Source of the DNA: Streptomyces sp. NBC_00178
Lineage (GTDB): Bacteria; Actinomycetota; Actinomycetes; Streptomycetales; Streptomycetaceae
Direction: 5' to 3'
Assembly: GCF_036206005.1 (NCBI RefSeq)
Contig: NZ_CP108143.1
Location: 5,361,501-5,425,500, forward strand
Length of the DNA stretch: 64,000 nt
Shown here in pieces: positions 1-9,372 of the stretch. Made by a program: the position numbers and the translations under genes. The first letter of the stretch is position 1; every line of letters begins with the position of its first letter. The notes under the pieces are model-generated. The model was not told where the DNA came from. It was given only the letters and a program-made list of their open reading frames with translations, and did no database searches.

Positions 1-555
1 GAAGTACGGCTTGAACTGCGGGCGTTCCACACCGCGCTCGGGCCCGCCCAGACCGAAGGAGACGAGCCCCTCCGGCCGCAGGTCCACGGCCAGCCGGGCC
101 GTCTCCTCGGCGGCCTCCAGGCCGGCCTCGCCCGGGATGTCGAAGCACCAGCGGAGCACGACGCCCAGCTCCGCCTCGGCGGCCTTGCGCGCGTCCTCGA
201 TGGCCTCCATGAAGCCCTGCTCCGGAATGCCCCGGCGGGTCGAGCTGAACGGTGTGACGGTCAGCTCCGCGTACCGGATGTTCTGCCGCGCCATGTCACG
301 GGCCACCTCGAACGTCAGCAGCCGCACGTCCTCCGGGGTCCGGATCAGGTCCACCACCGAGAGGTACACGTCGATGAAGTGCCCGAAATCGGTGAAGGTG
401 AAGAAGTCCGACAGCGCCTCCGGGTCCGTGGGGACCTTGGAGTCGGGGTGGTGGGCCGCCAGTTCGGCCACGATGCGGGGCGAGGCGGACCCGACGTGGT
501 GGACGTGGAGCTCTGCCTTGGGCAGCCCCGCGATGAAGGGGCGCAGGTCGTTCAT
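1..555 (-). CDS. Adenosine deaminase family protein (3' end outside window)
   Basis: The first 185 residues of a purine deaminase are present; the rest lies beyond base 1. Near the N terminus is the metal-binding HxH segment of the adenosine/AMP deaminase superfamily, read here as AELHVHHVGS. It is followed by the family's YAELTVTPFS segment and a downstream FGLGGPE segment. The expected reaction is hydrolytic deamination of adenosine to inosine in cytosolic purine salvage. The second H of HVHH-VGS replaces the Leu-Glu of the classical HVHLEGS motif; I recall this variant from actinobacterial members. The ATG start at 553-555 was chosen because coding similarity begins immediately after it. 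The catalytic Glu and the distal Asp pair are off the window, so exact substrate cannot be judged. Confidence 0.8.
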   Translation of the reverse strand, partial: MNDLRPFIAGLPKAELHVHHVGSASPRIVAELAAHHPDSKVPTDPEALSDFFTFTDFGHFIDVYLSVVDLIRTPEDVRLLTFEVARDMARQNIRYAELTVTPFSSTRRGIPEQGFMEAIEDARKAAEAELGVVLRWCFDIPGEAGLEAAEETARLAVDLRPEGLVSFGLGGPERGVERPQFKPYF

Positions 556-673
556 CGGAATCTCCCGGATCTCGTTTTCCCGCCGGGCACACCGGCTGCA
601 CCGATCATCGTAGGCGGGGCCCTGCGGTCCGGTGCCGGGTCGTAGCATGGCGGCATCACGATGGGGGAGGCCC

Positions 674-1351
674 ATGTCAGACAACACACAGCAGCCCGGT
701 GGCGGGGGTGCGCCGCGCGACCCGTGGGCTCCGCCGGACAGCAGGGTCGATCTGGGGAAGTCCGCGGAGCCACGTCCGCCGGCGGTGCACGACCAGCCCA
801 CGGTCACGGCCATGCCGGGCGCGGACGCGGGCTCCGGGCCGATACCGGTGCCACCTGCCGGAGCCTTCGGGCCGCAGCAGCCCGGCGTGCCCGCTCCGCC
901 GATCGCGCCGACGGGGCCGGGGCAGTCCGCCCAGTACGGCTACCCCGCGGCGCCCCCCGCGCCCACGGCGTCGTACGGCTATCCGGGATACCCCGGCTAC
1001 GGGGCGCAGCCCCAGGGCTGGGGGGCTCCGGCACCCGCGAACGGGCTGGGTACCGCCGCGATGGTGCTCGGCATCATCGCGGTGGCCGGCTTCTGTATGT
1101 GGGGGCTCGGCATCATCCTGGGCATCCTCGCCCTGATCTTCGGCATCATCGGCCGCGGCCGTGCCAAGCGCGGCGAGGCGACCAACGGGGGCATGGCCCT
1201 CGCGGGGATCATCCTCGGGTCTGTCTCGATGGTCATCAGCGCCGTCTTCCTCGGCTTCCTGGTCTGGGCGATCGCCAACGACGAGTCGGGCAGTGAGTTC
1301 GACTACGACGATCCGTACGCCACCTCGCTGGTCGTCGGCGCCGAGCGCTGA
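674..1351 (+). CDS. DUF4190 domain-containing membrane protein
   Basis: This 225-residue protein has a Pro/Gly/Tyr-rich N-terminal half of about 115 residues, with YGYPGYPGYG-type runs. It is followed by two long hydrophobic segments (about 120-155 and 170-205) joined by a short basic loop, RGRAKRGE, the usual DUF4190 arrangement. The tail is acidic. Function is unknown; in actinobacteria such proteins are small inner-membrane proteins with a disordered cytoplasmic tail. I chose ATG 674 over an upstream in-frame ATG at 632 because GGGGGAGG (663-670) lies just before it. It converges on the NADAR gene with paired hairpins between. Confidence 0.8.
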   Translation: MSDNTQQPGGGGAPRDPWAPPDSRVDLGKSAEPRPPAVHDQPTVTAMPGADAGSGPIPVPPAGAFGPQQPGVPAPPIAPTGPGQSAQYGYPAAPPAPTASYGYPGYPGYGAQPQGWGAPAPANGLGTAAMVLGIIAVAGFCMWGLGIILGILALIFGIIGRGRAKRGEATNGGMALAGIILGSVSMVISAVFLGFLVWAIANDESGSEFDYDDPYATSLVVGAER

Positions 1352-1358
1352 CCCGGCG

Positions 1359-1378
1359 GGACGGCCGCCAGGCCGTCC
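1359..1378. terminator. Hairpin after the DUF4190 gene
   Basis: Eight perfect base pairs (GGACGGCC with GGCCGTCC) close a GCCA loop 8 bases after the stop codon. It has no T-run, as is common in Streptomyces. Confidence 0.5.
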
Positions 1379-1395
1379 GGCACACGAGTGCCGCC

Positions 1396-1434
1396 CCGGC
1401 CCGGGCGGGGAGGACGTCTCCCCACCCGGGCCGG
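1396..1434. terminator. Bidirectional terminator between convergent genes
   Basis: A ten-pair stem (CCGGCCCGGG with CCCGGGCCGG) continues inward with GGGGAG pairing to CTCCCC. It lies between the DUF4190 gene on the plus strand and the NADAR gene on the minus strand, so it can end transcripts from both sides. Confidence 0.6.
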
Positions 1435-1440
1435 CGTCCG

Positions 1441-1980
1441 TCACCCCGCGCGCAGCCGCGAGCGTGCCTCCATGAGCGCGAAGCCCAGCAGGTTGAGCCC
1501 CCGCCAGGACGACGGATCCGCGGCGCGCGGATCGTCCCCGGTGAGCCCGATGCCCCATATCCGGTCCAGCGGGCTCGCCTCGACGAGCACGCGGTCCCCG
1601 GTGCCCAGCAAGTACGCGCGCAGCGCGGGGTCCTGGCCGAACTTGTGGACGCTGCCCTCCACCACCAGGGCGAACCGCTCGCGGGTCCACACCGTGCCGT
1701 CGAAGCCGCTGACCAGCCGGCCCACCTTCTTGGCCGCCCCGGGTGAGGCCGCCGCCACGGCCTGCCGCTCCGACTCCGGGTCGCCGAAGAGCCTCGCCTT
1801 GCCGGCCATCATCCAGTGCTCGGCCGAGGCATAGGTCACGGAGCCGACGGTGAACGGCGAGGGCCACCACTGGCTGAGACAGCCCGCCCCGAGCGTGCCG
1901 TCCGGGCGTGGCCGATGCCCCCAGAAGTGCAGGTACTTCACGCGTTCACCGCGTGCCGTACGCGCGAGGAGGTCGTCCAT
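1441..1980 (-). CDS. NADAR (YbiA/DUF1768) family protein
   Basis: The protein carries the NADAR signature: YLHFWGHRP at the start, LSQWWPSPF, the YASAEHWMMAGKARLF block, and a C-terminal DRIWGIGL segment. Relatives are N-glycosidases linked to removal of reactive riboflavin-pathway intermediates (YbiA/COG3236) or to ADP-ribose-type metabolites. About 165 residues is the usual domain size. The start is uncertain: ATG 1980 (179 residues) is preferred because CAGGA lies 5 bases upstream. ATG 1995, ATG 2013 and an extension to 2145 remain open but have poor ribosome-binding sites. No partner gene is adjacent, so its substrate here is unknown. Confidence 0.8.
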   Translation of the reverse strand: MDDLLARTARGERVKYLHFWGHRPRPDGTLGAGCLSQWWPSPFTVGSVTYASAEHWMMAGKARLFGDPESERQAVAAASPGAAKKVGRLVSGFDGTVWTRERFALVVEGSVHKFGQDPALRAYLLGTGDRVLVEASPLDRIWGIGLTGDDPRAADPSSWRGLNLLGFALMEARSRLRAG

Positions 1981-2198
1981 GTGTTCCTGTCCCATGGCAG
2001 CCGAGTCTGACATCCGCCACTGACAGTCGGTATGGGGATTTCCGTGTTCACGCGACACATCGTCGACAGATTCCGTCGCGTAACCAAAAGGAAACAACGG
2101 AATCACTTGTTGGTAGAGGTCCCCTCTGTCAGGATCGGCACTCAATTCGAGAAGAAGCTACGCCGCCCCTGGTCAGGGGGGTGGCGGAGGAGAGCGTC

Positions 2199-3713
2199 AT
2201 GGGCAACGGCTTCCAGGTGCAGGACCGCTTCGCCGAGGGTGCGCAGTACATCGGCGGTCGGCTGCGAGCAGGCACGTCGGGACGCCACCAGGAGGTGGTG
2301 AACCCGGCCACGGGCGAGACGGTCCACCGGTACGAACTGGCAGGCCCCGACGACGTGGACGCCGCCATCGCCGCCGCCCGCGCGGCGTTCCCCGGCTGGT
2401 CGGGCGCCACCCCCGCCGAGCGCTCGGACGCCCTCCACCGCTTCGCCGCCGTACTCGCCGCGCAGGCCGGCGACTTCGCGTACGCCGAGTCCCTGCAGTG
2501 CGGCAAGCCGGCCAAGCTGTCCGCCGAGTTCGACGTACCCGGCACGGTGGACAACGCCGCGTTCTTCGCGGGCGCCGCCCGCCACCTGGAGGGCCGGTCC
2601 GCGGCCGAGTACAGCGGCGACCACACCTCGTACGTGCGCCGGGAGGCCATCGGGGTGATCGGCTCCATCGCCCCGTGGAACTACCCCCTCCAGATGGCCG
2701 CCTGGAAGATCCTCCCGGCCGTCGCGGCCGGCAACACGATCGTCCTCAAACCCGCCGAGATCACCCCGCTCACCTCCCTGATGTTCGCGCAGGCGGCGAC
2801 GGAGGCGGGCATCCCCGACGGCGTGATCAACATCGTGTCCGGTGCGGGCCGCGACGCCGGGGAACACCTCGTCGGCCACCCCGACGTCGTGATGACCTCC
2901 TTCACCGGTTCCACCGCGGTCGGCAGGCGGGTGGCGGAGATCGCCACGGCCACCGTCAAACGGCTGCACCTCGAACTGGGCGGCAAGGCGCCCTTCGTCG
3001 TCTTCGACGACGCCGACCTCGACGCCGCCGTCAACGGCGCGGTCGCCGCCTCGCTCATCAACACCGGCCAGGACTGCACGGCCGCCACCCGCGCCTACGT
3101 CCAGCGCCCGCTGTACGACGCGTTCGTGGCCGGCGTCGCGGCGCTGATGGAGACCGTACGGCTGGGCGACCCCTTCGACCCGTCCACCGACCTCGGCCCG
3201 CTCATCAGCCACCAGCACCGCGACCGCGTGGCGGGCTTCGTCGAGCGCGCCCGCGGCTACGCCACCGTCGTCACCGGCGGAGAGGCCCCGGGCGGCCCTC
3301 TCGCGGCGGGCGCCTACTACCGGCCCACCCTGATCACCGGTGCGGCGCAGGACAGCGAGGTGGTCCGCTCGGAGATCTTCGGCCCGGTCCTCGTGGTGCT
3401 GCCCTTCGACACCGACGACGAGGCGGTCCGCCTCGCCAACGACACCCCGTACGGCCTCGCCGCGTCCGCGTGGACCCGGGACCTGTACCGGGCGAACCGC
3501 GCGACCCGCGAGATCGCGGCGGGCTGCGTGTGGGTCAACGACCACATCCCGATCATCAGCGAGATGCCGCACGGCGGATACAAGGCCAGTGGCTTCGGCA
3601 AGGACATGTCGGCGTACTCCTTCGAGGAGTACACGCAGGTCAAGCACGTCATGTACGACAACACCGCGGTGGGCAGGAAGGACTGGCACCGCACCGTCTT
3701 CGGGGACCGATAG
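2199..3713 (+). CDS. Aminobutyraldehyde/betaine aldehyde dehydrogenase, first gene of the polyamine operon
   Basis: A 504-residue NAD-dependent aldehyde dehydrogenase. The general-base Glu lies at residue 259 in LELGGKAPF and the catalytic Cys at 293 in NTGQDCTAA; the SIAPWNYPL cofactor segment lies upstream. Close families oxidise 4-aminobutyraldehyde to GABA (PatD/Prr type) or betaine aldehyde. The genes that follow, a polyamine transporter and an amine oxidoreductase, favour 4-aminobutyraldehyde. ATG 2199 is preferred over the longer open frame because GGCGGAGGAGAG lies directly upstream. A seven-pair hairpin separates it from potD, which may set relative expression. Confidence 0.85.
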   Translation: MGNGFQVQDRFAEGAQYIGGRLRAGTSGRHQEVVNPATGETVHRYELAGPDDVDAAIAAARAAFPGWSGATPAERSDALHRFAAVLAAQAGDFAYAESLQCGKPAKLSAEFDVPGTVDNAAFFAGAARHLEGRSAAEYSGDHTSYVRREAIGVIGSIAPWNYPLQMAAWKILPAVAAGNTIVLKPAEITPLTSLMFAQAATEAGIPDGVINIVSGAGRDAGEHLVGHPDVVMTSFTGSTAVGRRVAEIATATVKRLHLELGGKAPFVVFDDADLDAAVNGAVAASLINTGQDCTAATRAYVQRPLYDAFVAGVAALMETVRLGDPFDPSTDLGPLISHQHRDRVAGFVERARGYATVVTGGEAPGGPLAAGAYYRPTLITGAAQDSEVVRSEIFGPVLVVLPFDTDDEAVRLANDTPYGLAASAWTRDLYRANRATREIAAGCVWVNDHIPIISEMPHGGYKASGFGKDMSAYSFEEYTQVKHVMYDNTAVGRKDWHRTVFGDR

Positions 3714-3718
3714 CAAGC

Positions 3719-3736
3719 GGCCGCCGCCAGGCGGCC
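3719..3736 (+). terminator. Intercistronic hairpin between the dehydrogenase and potD-like genes
   Basis: GGCCGCC pairs with GGCGGCC around a GCCA loop. It could be an attenuator or an mRNA-stability element, because the downstream genes continue in the same direction 26 bases later. Confidence 0.35.
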
Positions 3737-3761
3737 CCACCCACCCGGAAGGGCAACGCGT

Positions 3762-5009
3762 ATGGAGCAGTACGAGCCCGAGCGCCTCTCCGCGCCCCAG
3801 CTTGCCGCCATGAGGCGCAGCCTCCGAAACGGCAGGGGAGCCCTCACCCGCCGTTCGCTCCTGCGGGCGTCCGGCATGGGCGCCGTCGCGTTCGGCGGCC
3901 TCGGCACGCTGAGCGCGTGCGGCATCCCGCCGGCGGAACGGCAGGGCGAGGCCGCCGCGTCCGACGACCACTCGGCAGCGGAGAAGCAGATCAACTTCTC
4001 CAACTGGACCGAGTACATGGACGTCGGCGAGGACGAGAAGAGCCGCCCGACCCTCGACGCGTTCACGAAACGCACCGGGATCAAGGTCAGGTACACCGAG
4101 GACATCAACGACAACGTCGAGTTCTTCGGGAAGATCAAGCCGCAGCTCGCGGCCGGCCAGGACACCGGCCGCGACCTCGTCATCGTCACGGACTGGCTCG
4201 CCGCCCGCATCATCCGCCTCGGCTGGGCGCAGAAGCTCGACCCCTCCAACCTCCCGCACGCGTTCGCGAACCTCTCGCCCCAGTTCCGCACCCCCGACTG
4301 GGACCCCGGACGGGCCTACTCCTACCCCTGGACCGGCATCCCGACGGTCATCGCCTACAACCGGAAGGCGACCGGCGGCCGCAGGGTCGACTCCGTCAGC
4401 CAGCTGCTCGACGATCCCGGGCTCAAGGGGAAGGTCTCCTTCCTGTCGGAGATGCGCGACACGGTCGGCATGACGCTCCTCGACATGGGCAAGGACCCGG
4501 GGTCCTTCGCCGACGCCGACTACGACGCCGCCATCGGCCGCCTGCAGAAGGGCGTCGACAGGAAGCAGATACGCCGCTTCACCGGCAACGACTACACCGC
4601 CGACCTCAGCAAGGGCGACATCGCGGCCTGTGTGGCCTGGGCGGGCGACATCATCCAGCTCCAGGCCGACAACCCGGACATCGAGTTCGCGATACCGGCG
4701 GCCGGCTACATCACGTCGAGCGACAACATGCTGGTCCCGGCGAAGGCGCGGCACAAGACCAACGCCGAGAAGCTGATGGACTACTACTACGAACCCCCGG
4801 TGGCCGCCCGGCTCGCCGCGTACATCAACTACGTCTGCCCGGTCGACGGGGTCGCCGCGGAGCTCGCGAAGATCGACGAGGCGATGGCCTCCAACACGCT
4901 GATCCTGCCCGACAGGGCGATGGCCGCGAAGTCGCGGGCCTTCCGCTCCCTCAGCTCGGAAGAAGAGACGGCGTACGAGGAGAAGTTCGCCACGCTCATC
5001 GGCGCCTGA
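3762..5009 (+). CDS. potD: Spermidine/putrescine ABC transporter substrate-binding lipoprotein
   Basis: A 415-residue PotD/PotF-like binding protein. The N terminus has a twin-arginine motif (TRRSLLRASG, Arg30-Arg31), a hydrophobic stretch and the lipobox LSAC with Cys53, so it should be a Tat-exported lipoprotein. The mature part opens with NFSNWTEYMD, typical of polyamine-binding proteins. It captures putrescine or spermidine outside the cell for the membrane components encoded next. GGAAGGG lies 6 bases before ATG 3762. The Tat route for a polyamine receptor is usual in Streptomyces but differs from the Sec-exported E. coli protein. Confidence 0.9.
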   Translation: MEQYEPERLSAPQLAAMRRSLRNGRGALTRRSLLRASGMGAVAFGGLGTLSACGIPPAERQGEAAASDDHSAAEKQINFSNWTEYMDVGEDEKSRPTLDAFTKRTGIKVRYTEDINDNVEFFGKIKPQLAAGQDTGRDLVIVTDWLAARIIRLGWAQKLDPSNLPHAFANLSPQFRTPDWDPGRAYSYPWTGIPTVIAYNRKATGGRRVDSVSQLLDDPGLKGKVSFLSEMRDTVGMTLLDMGKDPGSFADADYDAAIGRLQKGVDRKQIRRFTGNDYTADLSKGDIAACVAWAGDIIQLQADNPDIEFAIPAAGYITSSDNMLVPAKARHKTNAEKLMDYYYEPPVAARLAAYINYVCPVDGVAAELAKIDEAMASNTLILPDRAMAAKSRAFRSLSSEEETAYEEKFATLIGA

Positions 5010-5057
5010 CAGGCCCGCCCCTCCCGATCTCCCCCGACACCACTGGGACCGCGACCC

Positions 5058-6209
5058 ATGACACAGCAGCAGACGGCGGGCGGCGACGTCCGCCTCACCG
5101 GGATCAGCAAGACGTACGGCTCCTTCACCGCCGTGCATCCCCTCGACCTGACCGTCCCGCAGGGCTCCTTCTTCGCGCTCCTCGGCGCGTCCGGCTGCGG
5201 GAAGACCACCACTCTGCGGATGATCGCGGGGCTGGAGGAGGCCACCACCGGCACCGTGACGCTGGGCGGCCGCGACATCACGGACCTGCCCCCGTACAAG
5301 AGGCCCGTCAACACCGTCTTCCAGAGCTACGCGCTCTTCCCGCACCTCGACGTCACCGAGAACGTGGCCTTCGGCCTGCGCCGGCGGGGCATCAGGTCGG
5401 TGAAGAAGCAGGTCGGCGAGATGCTGGACCTCGTGCAGCTGGGCGACTTCGCCCACCGGCGCCCGCACCAGCTCTCCGGCGGCCAGCAGCAACGCGTCGC
5501 CGTGGCGCGCGCCCTCATCAACCACCCGCAGGTGCTCCTCCTCGACGAGCCGCTCGGCGCCCTCGACCTCAAGCTGCGCCGCCAGATGCAGCTCGAACTC
5601 AAGCGGATCCAGACCGAGGTGGGCATCACCTTCGTCCACGTCACGCACGACCAGGAGGAGGCCATGACGATGGCCGACACCGTCGCGGTGATGAACGGCG
5701 GCCGGGTCGAACAGCTCGGCGCCCCCGCCGACCTGTACGAGAACCCCTCGACCACGTTCGTGGCGAACTTCCTCGGGACCTCCAACCTCATCGAGGGCGA
5801 GATCGTCTCCACCGGCACCGAGGTCGTCGTCTCCGCGGGCGGCGGCAAGCTCCGGCTGCCCGGTGCGCGATGTCAGGCTCCGGCCACGAGCGGCGGCCGG
5901 CTGCTCCTCGGCATCCGCCCCGAGAAGATCTCCCTCGCGCGCGCCGAGGACGGCGCAGCCATAGCCGAGGGCCGCAACCGCGTCACCGGGCGCATAGTCG
6001 ACTCCAGCTTCATCGGGGTCAGCACCCAGTACGTCGTCCGGAGCCCGGCGGGCGAGGCGCTGCAGGTCTACGAGCAGAACGCCGGGCACCGTGCCGGCCT
6101 CGCCCCGGGCACCGAGGTCGTCCTGCACTGGAACCCCGACCACACCTTCGGTCTGGACGCCGCCCAGGACATAGCCGCCGGAGTGGAGAGCGTGGAGGAC
6201 GCGGCGTGA
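5058..6209 (+). CDS. potA: Spermidine/putrescine ABC transporter ATP-binding protein
   Basis: A 383-residue ABC ATPase of the PotA/CysA type. Walker A is GASGCGKTT with Lys49, the signature LSGGQQQR is at 139-146, and Walker B LLLDEP has Asp163-Glu164, followed by the H-loop THDQEEA. The C-terminal third is a TOBE regulatory domain containing GIRPEKISL. It powers polyamine import with the two permeases downstream. Its stop codon TGA overlaps the GTG start of the next gene, indicating translational coupling. Confidence 0.92.
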   Translation: MTQQQTAGGDVRLTGISKTYGSFTAVHPLDLTVPQGSFFALLGASGCGKTTTLRMIAGLEEATTGTVTLGGRDITDLPPYKRPVNTVFQSYALFPHLDVTENVAFGLRRRGIRSVKKQVGEMLDLVQLGDFAHRRPHQLSGGQQQRVAVARALINHPQVLLLDEPLGALDLKLRRQMQLELKRIQTEVGITFVHVTHDQEEAMTMADTVAVMNGGRVEQLGAPADLYENPSTTFVANFLGTSNLIEGEIVSTGTEVVVSAGGGKLRLPGARCQAPATSGGRLLLGIRPEKISLARAEDGAAIAEGRNRVTGRIVDSSFIGVSTQYVVRSPAGEALQVYEQNAGHRAGLAPGTEVVLHWNPDHTFGLDAAQDIAAGVESVEDAA

Positions 6210-7129
6210 GCGTCACCGAGGCGCCACCGGCGCGGACCACCGAGCCGAAGATCCGCAAGCCGTCGGCCCGCAGGCGGCTCGTCCCCTACTGGCTGCTGCT
6301 CCCCGGCATCCTGTGGCTGCTCGTGTTCTTCGCCCTGCCGATGGTCTACCAGGCGTCGACGTCGGTGCAGACCGGCTCCCTGGAGAAGGGCTTCCAGGTC
6401 ACCTGGCACTTCCGGACGTACTGGGACGCCCTCACCGACTACTACCCGCAGTTCATCAGGTCCCTGCTGTACGCCGGCACCGCCACGCTCCTGTGCCTGC
6501 TGCTCGGCTACCCGCTCGCCTACCTGATCGCCTTCAAGGCGGGGCGCTGGCGCAACCTCGTCCTCGTGCTGGTCATCGCGCCGTTCTTCACCAGCTTCCT
6601 GATCCGCACGCTCGCCTGGAAGACGATCCTGGCCGACGGCGGCACGGTCGTGGACGTCCTCGGCACGCTGCACGTCCTCGACGTCACCAGCTGGCTCGGC
6701 TGGACGGAGGACAACCGCGTCCTCGCCACCCCCATGGCCGTCGTCTGCGGTCTGACGTACAACTTCCTGCCGTTCATGATCCTGCCGCTCTACACCTCGC
6801 TCGACCGGATCGACGGCCGGCTCCACGAGGCCGCGGGCGACCTCTACGCCGCTCCGGCCACCACCTTCCGCAAGGTGACGCTCCCGCTGTCGATGCCCGG
6901 GGTCGTCTCCGGCACGCTGCTGACCTTCATCCCGGCCAGCGGCGACTACGTCAACGCGGAACTCCTCGGCTCCACCGACACCAAGATGGTGGGCAGCGTC
7001 ATCCAGAGCCAGTTCCTGCGGGTCCTGGACTATCCGACGGCGGCGGCCCTCTCCTTCATCCTCATGGCGGTCGTGCTCCTCGTGGTCACCGTCTACATCC
7101 GCCGCTCCGGTACGGAGGACCTGGTCTGA
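6206..7129 (+). CDS. potB: Polyamine ABC transporter permease 1 (PotB-like)
   Basis: A 307-residue membrane protein with six hydrophobic segments, the first at WLLLPGILWLLVFFALP. The EAA-type cytoplasmic loop reads EAAGDLYAAPATTFRKVTLP and contacts the ATPase. GTG 6206 is embedded in the potA stop codon, and the gene ends with an ATGA overlap onto the next permease. It forms half of the membrane channel for putrescine/spermidine. Confidence 0.9.
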   Translation: MSVTEAPPARTTEPKIRKPSARRRLVPYWLLLPGILWLLVFFALPMVYQASTSVQTGSLEKGFQVTWHFRTYWDALTDYYPQFIRSLLYAGTATLLCLLLGYPLAYLIAFKAGRWRNLVLVLVIAPFFTSFLIRTLAWKTILADGGTVVDVLGTLHVLDVTSWLGWTEDNRVLATPMAVVCGLTYNFLPFMILPLYTSLDRIDGRLHEAAGDLYAAPATTFRKVTLPLSMPGVVSGTLLTFIPASGDYVNAELLGSTDTKMVGSVIQSQFLRVLDYPTAAALSFILMAVVLLVVTVYIRRSGTEDLV

Positions 7130-7935
7130 TGCCCGTACTCCGATGGATCCGCCGGAACCTGGTCGTGCTCGCCGGTCTGCTGACCCTCGCGTACATGATC
7201 CTGCCGAACGCCGTCGTCATGGTGTTCTCCTTCAACAAGCCGAACGGGCGCTTCAACTACGCCTGGCAGCGCTTCTCCCTGGACGCCTGGAAGGACCCCT
7301 GCGGCGTCGCCGACCTCTGCGGTTCGCTGTCGCTCTCCCTGCGGATCGCCTTCTGGGCGACGGCCGGTGCGACGCTGCTCGGCACGATGATCGCCTTCGC
7401 CCTGGTCCGGTACCGCTTCCGGGCCCGCGGGGCGGTCAACTCGCTGATCTTCCTCCCGATGGCCATGCCCGAGGTCGTCATGGCCGCCTCGCTCCTCACG
7501 CTCTTCCTCAACATGGGGGCGCGGCTCGGCTTCTGGACCGTGCTGATCGCCCACATCATGTTCTGCCTCAGCTTCGTCGTCACGGCGGTCAAGGCGCGCG
7601 TCATGTCGATGGACCCGAGGCTGGAGGAGGCCGCCCGCGACCTGTACGCGGGCCCCGTCCAGACCTTCGTCCGGGTGACCCTGCCGATCGCCGCACCGGG
7701 GATCGCGGCGGGAGCGCTGCTGGCCTTCGCGCTCTCCTTCGACGACTTCATCATCACCAACTTCAACGCCGGCTCCACGGTGACCTTCCCCATGTTCGTG
7801 TGGGGATCGGCCCAGCGTGGGACACCTGTGCAGATCAACGTCATCGGTACGGCCATGTTCGTCATCGCCGTGGTGGTGGTCCTCGCCGGGCAGTTCGTCT
7901 CGAACCGGCGGAAGAGCAATGCGGGAAAACGGTAG
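7129..7935 (+). CDS. potC: Polyamine ABC transporter permease 2 (PotC-like)
   Basis: A 268-residue permease with six hydrophobic segments. The EAA loop reads EAARDLYAGPVQTFVRVTLP, and a late FDDFIITNF segment is typical of PotC proteins. The start ATG overlaps the stop of the preceding permease by one base. It completes the transporter formed by the four genes from 3762 onward. The next gene follows 21 bases later. Confidence 0.9.
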   Translation: MPVLRWIRRNLVVLAGLLTLAYMILPNAVVMVFSFNKPNGRFNYAWQRFSLDAWKDPCGVADLCGSLSLSLRIAFWATAGATLLGTMIAFALVRYRFRARGAVNSLIFLPMAMPEVVMAASLLTLFLNMGARLGFWTVLIAHIMFCLSFVVTAVKARVMSMDPRLEEAARDLYAGPVQTFVRVTLPIAAPGIAAGALLAFALSFDDFIITNFNAGSTVTFPMFVWGSAQRGTPVQINVIGTAMFVIAVVVVLAGQFVSNRRKSNAGKR

Positions 7936-7956
7936 AACCCGAAGGAGTTGGAAACC

Positions 7957-9372
7957 ATGGCCCCGGATGCCATGCGTACTGCCGCGCGGTCACTCGCCGA
8001 CGCGCGCCCCCTGTCCTACTGGCTCGACGACCCGGGACGGCCCCAGGCGCTGCCGGCCCTCACGGGGGACGAGCACTGCGACCTCCTCGTCGTGGGCGGC
8101 GGGTACAGCGGCCTGTGGACCGCCCTGCTCGCCAAGGAACGGGACCCCGGCCGCGACGTCGTCCTGATCGAGGGCGACGAGGTCGGCTGGGCCGCCTCGG
8201 GCCGCAACGGCGGGTTCTGCGCGGCGTCCCTGACCCACGGCCTCGCCAACGGACTGGAGCGGTGGCCGGACGAGATCGGAACGCTGGAGGAGCTGGGCGC
8301 GCGGAACCTCGACGCCATCGAGGCGGCCGTCGCCCGCTACGCCATCGACTGCGACTTCGAGCGCACCGGTGAGATCGACGTGGCCACCCAGCCGCATCAG
8401 CTCGAAGAACTGCGTGCGTGGCACCGCACCACACGGGAGCTCGGCTTCGACGGACCGGAACTCCTCGACCGCGACCAGGTGCGCGCAGAAGTCGACTCAC
8501 CGACATTCCTGGGCGGCCTGCTGGACCGGCACGGCGTCGCCATGCTGCATCCGGCGAAGCTCGCCTGGGGACTGAAGGACGCCTGCCTCGGCCTCGGCGT
8601 ACGGATCTTCGAGCACACCCGGGGCCTGGACCTCGCGGCGTCGGGGCCCGGAGCCGCGGTGCGCACCCCGTACGGCCGGGTGTTCGCCCGCCGGGTCGCC
8701 CTGGCCACGAACATCTTCCCGTCCCTGGTCAAGAGGGTGCGCGCGTACACGGTGCCGGTGTACGACTACGCGCTGATGACGGAGCCGCTCGACGCGGACC
8801 GGCTCGCCTCGGTCGGCTGGGCGAACCGCCAGGGCCTCGGCGACAGCGCGAACCAGTTCCACTACTTCCGGCTCTCGGCGGACAACCGCATCCTGTGGGG
8901 CGGTTACGACGCGATCTACCCCTACGGCGGCCGGCTGGACTCCCGTCTGGACCAGCGGCCCGAGACGTTCCTGAAGCTCGCCGCGCAGTTCTTCGAATGC
9001 TTCCCCCAGCTCGCCGGAGTGGGCTTCAGCCATGCCTGGGGCGGTGCGATCGACACCTGCTCGCGCTTCTCCGCGTTCTTCGGCACGGCCCACGGCGGAC
9101 GCGTCGCCTACGCCGCCGGATACACCGGGCTGGGGGTCGGGGCGACCCGCTTCGGGGCCGACGTGATGCTCGACCTCCTCGCGGGCGAGCGGACGGAGCG
9201 CACCCGGCTCGCCATGGTCCGCTCCAAGCCGATGCCCTTCCCGCCCGAGCCCTTCGCCTGGGCCGGGATCGAGCTCACCCGGAGGTCCCTCGCCCGGGCC
9301 GACAGCCATGGAGGCCACCGCAACCTGTGGCTGCGGACCATGGACCGGATGGGGCTCGGCTTCGACAGCTGA
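7957..9372 (+). CDS. FAD-dependent amine oxidoreductase (gamma-glutamylputrescine oxidase-like)
   Basis: A 471-residue member of the DAO/PuuB family. The dinucleotide-binding fold is VVGGGYSGLWTA (near residue 47), followed by the flavin-contact segment GWAASGRNGGF. The C terminus has the family's AYAAGYTGLGVG loop. Relatives oxidise putrescine or gamma-glutamylputrescine to the aldehyde. The operon position, after an importer and with an aldehyde dehydrogenase upstream, fits the first oxidation step. ATG 7957 is chosen because GAAGGAG is 9 bases upstream; a TTG three codons earlier is less likely. No gamma-glutamylputrescine synthetase is in this window, so free putrescine may also be the substrate. 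Confidence 0.82.
   Translation: MAPDAMRTAARSLADARPLSYWLDDPGRPQALPALTGDEHCDLLVVGGGYSGLWTALLAKERDPGRDVVLIEGDEVGWAASGRNGGFCAASLTHGLANGLERWPDEIGTLEELGARNLDAIEAAVARYAIDCDFERTGEIDVATQPHQLEELRAWHRTTRELGFDGPELLDRDQVRAEVDSPTFLGGLLDRHGVAMLHPAKLAWGLKDACLGLGVRIFEHTRGLDLAASGPGAAVRTPYGRVFARRVALATNIFPSLVKRVRAYTVPVYDYALMTEPLDADRLASVGWANRQGLGDSANQFHYFRLSADNRILWGGYDAIYPYGGRLDSRLDQRPETFLKLAAQFFECFPQLAGVGFSHAWGGAIDTCSRFSAFFGTAHGGRVAYAAGYTGLGVGATRFGADVMLDLLAGERTERTRLAMVRSKPMPFPPEPFAWAGIELTRRSLARADSHGGHRNLWLRTMDRMGLGFDS

Noticed and set aside
2142..6143. A 1333-codon open frame on the minus strand across the polyamine operon
   Set aside because: It is a GC-rich shadow of the plus-strand dehydrogenase, potD and potA genes, with low-complexity Asp/Gly/Arg/Val composition and no family motif.
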